A stretch of DNA of 64,000 nucleotides from Mycolicibacterium litorale (GTDB lineage: Bacteria; Actinomycetota; Actinomycetes; Mycobacteriales; Mycobacteriaceae), in NCBI RefSeq assembly GCF_014218295.1, contig NZ_AP023287.1:2046001-2110000 (forward strand), given 5' to 3'. Under the pieces are notes generated by a model. That model had not been told where the DNA came from, made no database searches, and saw nothing but the letters and a program-made list of their open reading frames with translations. Of this stretch, positions 58,316 through 64,000 are shown one piece after another. The translations under genes and the position numbers were made by a program. Every line of letters starts with the position of its first letter. Within the stretch, counting starts at the first letter, position 1.

Positions 58316-58741
58316 ATGGAGGCGATTCCGATCGGCGAGGCGGCAGCCCGGCTGGGCATGACGACGTCGGCGTTGCGCTATTACGACGACCGCGGTCTGG
58401 TGCACCCGCAGGGGCGGCGGTCCGGGCGGCGGATGTACGGGCCTGACGAGCTGCGCCGGCTCGCGCTGCTCAAGATCGTGCACGGCCTCGGTCTGCCGCT
58501 CGACACCGCCGTCGCGGTGCTCGACGCACCGAGTGAGCAGTGGCGGCAGACGGTGCGCGAACAGATCGCCGAGCTGGACCGGGTGATCGCCAGGGCGCGG
58601 GGTGCGCAGCGGTTCCTGACGAACGCGCTGGGGTGCCCGACCGACCACCCCGCCAGCGAGTGTCCGACGATGACCGGCGCGCTGGACCGTCTCGTCGACG
58701 GGACGAGCATCGAGGAACTGGCCGCCGAACACACCCCGTGA
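58316..58741 (+). CDS. MerR-family transcriptional regulator
   Basis: The 141-residue protein has the N-terminal MerR helix-turn-helix and wing (PIGEAAARLGMTTSALRYYDDRGLV), a dimerisation helix (about 75-110) and a C-terminal part with two cysteines in CPTDHPASECP. Such cysteine-containing tails occur in several actinobacterial MerR proteins and could bind a metal or react with electrophiles, but no specific class is certain. ATG 58316 follows a -10-like hexamer by 6 nt and gives the family start. The divergent methyltransferase is the likely target. Confidence 0.87.
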   Translation: MEAIPIGEAAARLGMTTSALRYYDDRGLVHPQGRRSGRRMYGPDELRRLALLKIVHGLGLPLDTAVAVLDAPSEQWRQTVREQIAELDRVIARARGAQRFLTNALGCPTDHPASECPTMTGALDRLVDGTSIEELAAEHTP

Positions 58742-58752
58742 CCGTCTCGGAC

Positions 58753-59565
58753 TCAGTCGGCGGCGGTCGAACTGCCGAGCAGGTCGCGGACCCGGTTGGC
58801 GACGCGGATGAACTCCGGGCGCTCCATCGTCTCGGCGTAGTCGCGTTCGGCGGGTAGGTCGACGTCGAGCGTCTCGACGATGCGGCCGGGCCGCGGGCTC
58901 ATCACGACGACCCGGTTGGCGAGATACACCGCCTCGGCGACCGAGTGCGTCACCAGCACCACCGTGGTGCCGGTCTCACGCCAGATGCGGTGCAGTTCGA
59001 CGTTCATCTTCTCGCGCGTCAACGCGTCGAGCGCACCGAACGGTTCGTCCATCAGCAGCACCCGCGGTTCGTGCAGGAGTGCCCGGCACAGCGAAACCCG
59101 TTGCTGCATACCGCCGGAGAGCTCGTGCGGCAGGGCGTTCTCGAAGCCGGTCAGCCCCGTCATCTCGATGAGGTGATCGCAGCGCCGCGCCGCGGTCTGG
59201 CGGGACATGCCGCGCATCTCGGCCTGGAGCAGGATGTTGCGGCGCACCGAACGCCACTCGAGCAGTGCGGCGCGCTGGAAGACGTAACCGATCTCGCGCT
59301 GCGGCCCACGGACGGACTCACCCCGCAAGCGGACCTCTCCCGAGGTGGAATCGGTGAGTCCGGCAACGACTTTGAGCAGGGTGGACTTACCGCACCCGGA
59401 GGGTCCGGCGATCGAGACGAACTCACCGTCGGCGACGCGCAGATCGATGTCCTCCAGCGCGGTCACCGTCGCGCGTTTGGAGGTGAACCGCACGCTGAGG
59501 TTCTCGATCGTGATGGCGTCTTCGGTCACGGTGGTTCTCGGGGCGGTCATGGTCGAGGTGGACAT
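58753..59565 (-). CDS. ABC transporter ATP-binding protein (SsuB/TauB-like)
   Basis: The 270-residue ATPase has Walker A GPSGCGKST, Q-loop VFQRAALLEWRSV, signature LSGGMQQR, Walker B VLLMDEPFGALD and H-loop THS. It resembles the ATPases of nitrate/sulfonate/taurine or pyrimidine-precursor importers. It is the last gene of a three-gene importer and lies 12 nt after the binding-protein gene; GGAGAA precedes the ATG. Its 3' end faces the MerR gene. Confidence 0.9.
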   Translation of the reverse strand: MSTSTMTAPRTTVTEDAITIENLSVRFTSKRATVTALEDIDLRVADGEFVSIAGPSGCGKSTLLKVVAGLTDSTSGEVRLRGESVRGPQREIGYVFQRAALLEWRSVRRNILLQAEMRGMSRQTAARRCDHLIEMTGLTGFENALPHELSGGMQQRVSLCRALLHEPRVLLMDEPFGALDALTREKMNVELHRIWRETGTTVVLVTHSVAEAVYLANRVVVMSPRPGRIVETLDVDLPAERDYAETMERPEFIRVANRVRDLLGSSTAAD

Positions 59566-59577
59566 CGTCGGCTTCTC

Positions 59578-60615
59578 CTACTGCTCGGCCTGGGGGGAGA
59601 ACGACGAATCCCAGTACTCCGCCGGGTCTTTCGCCGTCTCAAGCAGCCCCGCATCGGTCAGGGTGGTGATGGTGGTGGTCCAGTCTTCCTTCGCATTGCT
59701 GCCGGGGACCTGACCCGTGGTGGCGGGTGTGGTCAGCAGCGGGATGGTCTGCTGCCACTGCTGCAGCAGCACCTCCCGCGGCGGCATCTGCGGGTCTTTA
59801 CCCGCCATCGCGTCGACGGCGGCCTCGGGGTTCTGCGTGGCCGCGGCGAACGCCTCGCTGGTGGCGTCGACCATCGACTGCACCAGGTCGGGGTTCTCGG
59901 CGATGGTGGATTCGTTGGCGATCAGGCCGTTGCTGTAGAAGTTCAGCCCCGCGTCGGAGTACTTGAGGTAGCGGACTTCGCGGCCACTCTTGTTCGCAAT
60001 GGTCGGGCCCTGGTCGTGGGCGAAGCCGATGAGGCCGTCGACGCGGCCCGACAGCATCGCGGCCATCTTGCCCGCCGCGTCGAGGCTCTGCTGGGTGACC
60101 TGGTCCTGCGGGACGCCGACCTTGTCGAGGTAGATCGGGAAGGTGGTGGTGGGTGCGTCGCCGGCGGAGACGGCGATGGTGCGGCCGGCGAGATCCTGCG
60201 GCGTGTTGATGCCCGAGTCGGCGAACACCTGCACGGCCGACGGCGTGGTCTGCAGGAACACCCCGGTGCTCCTGACCTCCACACCCTTGTCGATGTTGCT
60301 CAGCACCGCCGGGGTGTCGGCCCACCCGAAGTCGACCTGCTGGGAGCCGACGGCCTGCACGGTCTTCGTCGATCCCTGGCCGGCGTCGATCTGCAGATCG
60401 ATGCCGTGCTTGTCGAAGATTCCTTCTTGCACGCCGTAGTAGAACGGCGCGTGTTCGCCGTACGGGTACCAGTTGAGCATCAGGGTGGCGGAATTCGCCG
60501 AACCTTCCGCGGCGGGGGTGTTCTGACTGCTGCCGCCTCCACCGCACGCGGCCAGGGTCAGTGCGGCGGTGGTGGCGGCGGCCGCGACGGTGGCGCGGCG
60601 GCGGAAAGGTGTCAT
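59578..60615 (-). CDS. ABC transporter substrate-binding lipoprotein (NMT1/THI5-like)
   Basis: The 345-residue protein is a lipoprotein (lipobox LAAC, Cys24) with an NMT1/THI5-type periplasmic-binding domain. LNWYPYGEHAPFYYGVQEGIF near the start and FGWADTPAVLSN are the typical ligand-side segments. Relatives bind pyrimidine precursors of thiamin, riboflavin, nitrate or alkanesulfonates; the sequence does not identify which. GAGGAGA lies 6 nt upstream of the ATG. It is the second gene of the importer operon, after the permease. Confidence 0.87.
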   Translation of the reverse strand: MTPFRRRATVAAAATTAALTLAACGGGGSSQNTPAAEGSANSATLMLNWYPYGEHAPFYYGVQEGIFDKHGIDLQIDAGQGSTKTVQAVGSQQVDFGWADTPAVLSNIDKGVEVRSTGVFLQTTPSAVQVFADSGINTPQDLAGRTIAVSAGDAPTTTFPIYLDKVGVPQDQVTQQSLDAAGKMAAMLSGRVDGLIGFAHDQGPTIANKSGREVRYLKYSDAGLNFYSNGLIANESTIAENPDLVQSMVDATSEAFAAATQNPEAAVDAMAGKDPQMPPREVLLQQWQQTIPLLTTPATTGQVPGSNAKEDWTTTITTLTDAGLLETAKDPAEYWDSSFSPQAEQ

Positions 60616-60655
60616 GGGTCTATCTCCTCATCGAAATTCGGGGGTGAGATCCGGT

Positions 60656-61540
60656 CTAGACGGCGGTGCTGGCGGAGTTGACGGTGCGGCGCGACGAATG
60701 CCACGGGATGAGCAGTTTCTCGGCGATCTCGATGATCGCGAACAACACGATGCCCAGCACCGACATGATGATCAGGGCAGCGAAGAGCATTGCGGTGTCG
60801 ACGTTTCCGTTGGCCTGCAGGATGACGTAGCCGAGACCCTCGTTGGCGCCGACGAACTCGCCGACCACGGCGCCGGTGACCGCAAGGGTGGCTGCCACCT
60901 TCAGTCCCGACATCAACTGTGGCAGGGATGCGGGGAAGCGGATCTTCATGAACGTCTTGAACCTGCTCGCGCCCATCGTCGAGGTCAGCTCGAGGATCTC
61001 GGGATCGACCGAGCGCAGACCGGCCAGGCCCGAGATGACGATCGGGAAGAACGCCATCAGCACCGCGACCAGGATCTTGGGCGACGGTCCGAAGCCCAGC
61101 CACACGATGAACAGGGGAGCGATTGCGATCTTGGGCACCACCTGGGCGAACAGGATGAGCGGGTACACCGTCTTCTCGAGGCTCGCCGAGTAGATCATCA
61201 TCACCGCGACGAATTCGCCGACCACCGCGGCGATCACGAAGCCGATCACCGTCTCCCACGTGGTCACCCAGGTGTTCTGCGCGAGGTAGGCGGCGTTCTC
61301 CTGTGCGGTGCGCCAGGTGTCACCGGGTGAGGGCAGGATGTAGGGCGCGACGAGCTCGGCCGCTGTGACCGCATACCAGCCGGCCAGGAGTGCGATGACC
61401 AGTGCCACCGGGCGCCAGAGGCTCGCGGCGGTGCGTCGCGGGTGGAGATTCGGCCGCCGCATCAGGGATCGGCGCGGAGAGTCCGGTGGTGAGCCGTTGC
61501 CCCCGGTGGGGCGCACGCCGGCTGAGGCCGTTACCGCCAT
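60656..61540 (-). CDS. ABC transporter permease (SsuC-like)
   Basis: The 294-residue permease has six or so hydrophobic helices and the coupling-loop pattern EILELTSTMGASRFKTFMKI..PASLPQLMSG, the EAA motif that contacts the ATPase. It is the first gene of the importer operon. The operon's promoter (TTGACA, 18-bp spacer, TACAGT) lies about 75-100 bp upstream and is followed by a LacI-type operator. The first 45 residues form a polar cytoplasmic extension rich in Arg. Confidence 0.9.
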   Translation of the reverse strand: MAVTASAGVRPTGGNGSPPDSPRRSLMRRPNLHPRRTAASLWRPVALVIALLAGWYAVTAAELVAPYILPSPGDTWRTAQENAAYLAQNTWVTTWETVIGFVIAAVVGEFVAVMMIYSASLEKTVYPLILFAQVVPKIAIAPLFIVWLGFGPSPKILVAVLMAFFPIVISGLAGLRSVDPEILELTSTMGASRFKTFMKIRFPASLPQLMSGLKVAATLAVTGAVVGEFVGANEGLGYVILQANGNVDTAMLFAALIIMSVLGIVLFAIIEIAEKLLIPWHSSRRTVNSASTAV

Positions 61541-61587
61541 GGAATGTCCTAAGTTTCGCAGTGGCTCGGGCTGAGGGCCCCGAGGTG

Positions 61588-61643
61588 GGAATGCGCTTTC
61601 CGAAGCGGCTCCGACTGTAACGTGACCCAGCGCACACTGTCAA
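61588..61643 (-). promoter_or_regulatory. Importer-operon promoter with LacI-type operator
   Basis: On the minus strand, TTGACA (61643-61638), an 18-bp spacer and TACAGT (61619-61614) form a near-consensus promoter. The 14-bp near-palindrome GGAAAGCGCATTCC (61601-61588) covers about +7 to +20, where a LacI-family repressor would block transcription. The identical 14-mer lies in the promoter at 62796-62809. Confidence 0.8.
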
Positions 61644-61685
61644 CGTCCACGTGGCCGCGATCGCTTCCCGCAGGTCAGATCCTGC

Positions 61686-62717
61686 TCACGGCAGGCGCGT
61701 GCTGTCGCGCAACACCACGTCGCCCGGCACGCGTTCACGGAGGTCCTCACCGCCGGAGTCGGGGCACAGTGCGAGCTCCACGGCGCGCGCTCCGATGTGC
61801 TCGAGGGGCAGGGCCACAGTGGTCAGGCTCGGGGTGTGGTCGCGCAGGGTGGGGATGTCGTCGAAGCCCGCGATGCAGACGTCACGCGGCACCGACAGCC
61901 CCAGTTCCCGCCACGCCGCGATGGCGCCGATCGCCATGACGTCGGTGACCGCGAAAACGCAGACCGGTCTGGCTCCGGTGGCCGCCCGCAGGTCGAGGGC
62001 GGCGGCCAACCGGCGCGCCGCCGAGTAGCCGCCGTCGCGGGTGAAGTCGCCCGATACCTCGACCAGCGGCGTGAACCCTCGCCGGCCGAGCGCCTCGACG
62101 AAACCGTTGCGGCGGTCGACCGCGGTGCGGATGCTGCCCGGACCGCCGATCACCGCGAACTCGGTGTGGCCGGATTCGACCAGGGCGTCGGCCAATTCTC
62201 CAGAAGCCAAGGCGTTTTCGGGCTCGACAGCCCCCCCGAACGCCAGGGGCTGCCCGATGACGACGACCCGGCCGCCGTTGTCGCGGTAGCGGCCGAACTC
62301 GGTCTCCAGAGCGCGGTCGAGGTCGCCACTCTGGCGCGACCCGGCCAGCACGATGGCGTCCGCGCGGTGCGCGATGAAGGTGCTGACGGCCTCCCGTTCG
62401 ATGTCGAAATCCCGGTCGGTGCCGGCCAGCAGCACCTGTTTGCGGGCGGTGCGCGCGGCGGCCTGGACTCCGCGGGCGATCGAGGAGAAATAGGGGTCGG
62501 CGATGTCGTGCACGACCAGGCCGAGCAGGCCGGTCGACGCGCGCGCCAACGCCTGCGCCTGCGCGTTCGGCACGTAGCCGAGTTCCCGTGCGGCGGCGCG
62601 GACGCGATCGGCGACGCCTTCGCCGGGGACCCGCGACGATCCGTTGAGCACACGCGACGCCGTCGCCTGTGACACCCCTGCCCGGGCCGCCACATCCTGC
62701 AGTCTCACCGCGACCAT
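61686..62717 (-). CDS. LacI-family transcriptional repressor
   Basis: The 343-residue protein has the LacI helix-turn-helix VRLQDVAARAGVSQATASRVLNG at its start, a hinge helix (QAQALAR) and a periplasmic-binding-protein-like effector domain (about 60-340; LGLVVHDIADPYFSSIARG, AGFDDIPTLRDHTPSLTTV). It probably binds a sugar or sugar-like effector. ATG 62717 has GGAGGA about 10 nt upstream; the 766-residue open frame is read-through of the divergent gene. It lies between two promoters carrying the same operator. Confidence 0.92.
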   Translation of the reverse strand: MVAVRLQDVAARAGVSQATASRVLNGSSRVPGEGVADRVRAAARELGYVPNAQAQALARASTGLLGLVVHDIADPYFSSIARGVQAAARTARKQVLLAGTDRDFDIEREAVSTFIAHRADAIVLAGSRQSGDLDRALETEFGRYRDNGGRVVVIGQPLAFGGAVEPENALASGELADALVESGHTEFAVIGGPGSIRTAVDRRNGFVEALGRRGFTPLVEVSGDFTRDGGYSAARRLAAALDLRAATGARPVCVFAVTDVMAIGAIAAWRELGLSVPRDVCIAGFDDIPTLRDHTPSLTTVALPLEHIGARAVELALCPDSGGEDLRERVPGDVVLRDSTRLP

Positions 62718-62765
62718 CGCCGTCTCTTTCCTCCGGTGTGCGCCGACCGCCCGTAACCCTCGGGG

Positions 62766-62809
62766 TTGACCGGACAGTGCGCAACAGCTTACCGTGGAAA
62801 GCGCATTCC
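62766..62809 (+). promoter_or_regulatory. Oxidoreductase promoter with the same LacI-type operator
   Basis: TTGACC (62766-62771), an 18-bp spacer and TACCGT (62790-62795) are followed without gap by GGAAAGCGCATTCC (62796-62809), identical to the inverse of 61588-61601. The operator would overlap the transcription start near 62802. Confidence 0.8.
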
Positions 62810-62918
62810 GAAGTGCTGACACCGCGTATGCCCCGACGGGGTTCGCGCCGGTGCCGATCCCATGCCAGCACTCGCCGCGCCCCGACCTCGGACGCAGGCC
62901 CACAGACAAGGAATCCCG

Positions 62919-64000
62919 ATGGCATCTTCTCCCGGCCGTTCCCACGGCCGCCGCACGCTGCGTATCGCCATGAACGGCGTGACCGGCCGCATGGGCTACC
63001 GCCAGCACCTGGTGCGGTCGATCCTGCCGCTGCGCGACACCGGACTGGTGCTCGAGGACGGCACCCGCGTCGACGTCGAACCCATCCTGGTCGGCCGTAA
63101 CGCCGACAAACTGGCCGAGCTCGCCGCCGAGCACGGCGTGGAGCAATGGACGACCGACGCGGCGTCGGTGATCGCCGACCCCGGCGTCGACGTCTATTTC
63201 GACGCCCAGGTGACCTCGCGCCGCGTCGAGGCGCTCACGTCGGCGATCAAGGCGGGCAAGCACGTCTACACCGAGAAGCCGACCGCCGAAACCCTCGGCG
63301 AGGCAGTGGAACTGGCCCGGATGGCGGAGAACGCGGGAATCGTGGCCGGTGTCGTGCACGACAAGCTCTACCTGCCCGGGCTGGTCAAGCTCCGCCGGCT
63401 GGTCGACGAGGGCTTCTTCGGCCGCATCCTGTCGATGCGAGGTGAGTTCGGCTACTGGGTCTTCGAGGGCGACTCCCAACCCGCCCAGCGGCCCAGCTGG
63501 AACTACCGCGCCGAGGACGGGGGCGGGATCACGGTCGACATGTTCTGCCACTGGAACTACGTGATGGAGGCGCTGCTCGGGCCGGTGCAGGCCGTCACCG
63601 CGCGGTCGGTCACCCACATCCCGACACGCTGGGACGAATCGCACCGGCCGTACGAGGCCACCGCCGACGACGCCGCGTACGGCATCTTCGAGATCGAGGG
63701 CGGCGTCATCGCCCAGATCAACTCCTCGTGGGCGGTGCGGGTGTACCGGGACGAACTGGTCGAGTTCCAGATCGACGGCACGCACGGATCGGCGGTGGCC
63801 GGACTGCGCCGCTGCGTGGCGCAGCAGCGCGCGCACACGCCCAAACCGGTGTGGAACCCCGACCTCCCCGTCACCGAGAAGTTCCGCGACCAGTGGTTGG
63901 AGGTCCCCGCGAACGCCGACCTCGACAACGGTTTCAAACTGCAGTGGGAGGAATACCTGCGCGACGTGGTGGCCGGGCGGCCGCACCGGTTCGGGCTGCT
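62919..64000 (+). CDS. Gfo/Idh/MocA-family oxidoreductase, N-terminal part (runs off the window)
   Basis: The frame opens at ATG 62919 and is still open at 64000 (360 codons). The N-terminus has a Rossmann segment (RIAMNGVTGRMGYRQHLV), then GKHVYTEKPTAETL with the family's catalytic Lys120 in E-K-P. The C-terminal domain then begins (GGITVDMFCHWNYVME). Members oxidise or reduce sugars and cyclitols with NAD(P). The operator shared with the ABC importer, and the neighbouring LacI repressor, suggest sugar or cyclitol catabolism. The 3' end is outside the window. Confidence 0.88.
   Translation, partial: MASSPGRSHGRRTLRIAMNGVTGRMGYRQHLVRSILPLRDTGLVLEDGTRVDVEPILVGRNADKLAELAAEHGVEQWTTDAASVIADPGVDVYFDAQVTSRRVEALTSAIKAGKHVYTEKPTAETLGEAVELARMAENAGIVAGVVHDKLYLPGLVKLRRLVDEGFFGRILSMRGEFGYWVFEGDSQPAQRPSWNYRAEDGGGITVDMFCHWNYVMEALLGPVQAVTARSVTHIPTRWDESHRPYEATADDAAYGIFEIEGGVIAQINSSWAVRVYRDELVEFQIDGTHGSAVAGLRRCVAQQRAHTPKPVWNPDLPVTEKFRDQWLEVPANADLDNGFKLQWEEYLRDVVAGRPHRFGL

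Noticed and set aside
62718..63986. N-terminal extension of the LacI gene to 766 codons
   Set aside because: The extension is antisense to the Gfo/Idh/MocA gene and the LacI helix-turn-helix begins at 62717.

Overview
The window is high-GC actinobacterial DNA whose gene order (fasciclin antigens, dxr-rip1-ispG, a penicillin-binding lipoprotein, mapB, glnA4, mtr, mqo, cobO/cobB/cysG, efpA, proS, rimP-nusA-infB-rbfA) follows the Rv2836-Rv2876 block of Mycobacterium tuberculosis. Wax-ester synthase, mycothione reductase and several actinobacteria-specific DUF proteins agree with this. Extra genes (photolyase, allantoinase, N-acetylglutaminylglutamine amide synthesis, a CbiMNQO cobalt transporter, a LacI-controlled region) suggest an environmental, probably fast-growing Mycobacterium/Mycolicibacterium. 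I see no rRNA, tRNA, insertion sequence, prophage or CRISPR array.

Layout. 1-5.1 kb: partial DUF427 gene, WS/DGAT acyltransferase, a conserved hypothetical, DUF2631 membrane protein, photolyase, PuuE-type allantoinase. 5.2-6.6 kb: tandem secreted fasciclin proteins MPT70 and MPT83 behind a SigK-type promoter. 6.6-17.4 kb: dxr, rip1 and ispG (isoprenoid synthesis and a regulatory membrane protease), two GNAT proteins, a penicillin-binding lipoprotein, DUF1707 protein, thioesterase, mapB and cobQ. 17.4-23 kb: a small unknown gene, a 1307-residue patatin-like membrane protein, a lipoprotein and a degenerate alpha/beta hydrolase. 23-26.6 kb: a two-gene operon for the osmolyte N-acetylglutaminylglutamine amide. 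27-32 kb: glnA4-puuD-aldehyde dehydrogenase-SDR-GntR regulator, which looks like a gamma-glutamyl amine/polyamine route. 32-35 kb: ArsR regulator plus CbiMNQO cobalt transporter. 35-38 kb: SigH-like sigma factor facing mycothione reductase and a lipase-like hydrolase. 38-47 kb: mqo, GNAT, Mg/Co-chelatase-like AAA/VWA protein, cobO, cobB, cysG, efpA. 47-57.7 kb: proS, two divergent envelope genes, then the translation/transcription operon rimP-nusA-ylxR-infB-rbfA-nrnA-dinF. 57.6-64 kb: a divergent methyltransferase/MerR pair, a three-gene ABC importer, a LacI regulator and a partial Gfo/Idh/MocA oxidoreductase.

How parts fit together. Cobalt uptake (cbiMNQO) lies in the same stretch as cobQ, cobO, cobB, cysG and the chelatase-like gene, so this is a cobalamin region with its own metal-responsive switch: a 7-2-7 SmtB/ArsR palindrome lies between the ArsR gene and cbiM. 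The ABC importer and the oxidoreductase are joined by the same 14-bp operator at two promoters on either side of the LacI gene. The sigma-factor gene has a 19-bp-spacer promoter with a SoxR/MerR-type palindrome. Many genes look leaderless, with a -10 hexamer about 6-7 nt before the start codon.

Odd points: infB needs two frame changes in its Pro/Ala linker; efpA and the penicillin-binding lipoprotein are each preceded by a short leader ORF; the small gene at 17.46 kb has its ribosome binding site inside a strong hairpin. All functional calls rest on reading the sequence and on remembered family features; no database search was run.
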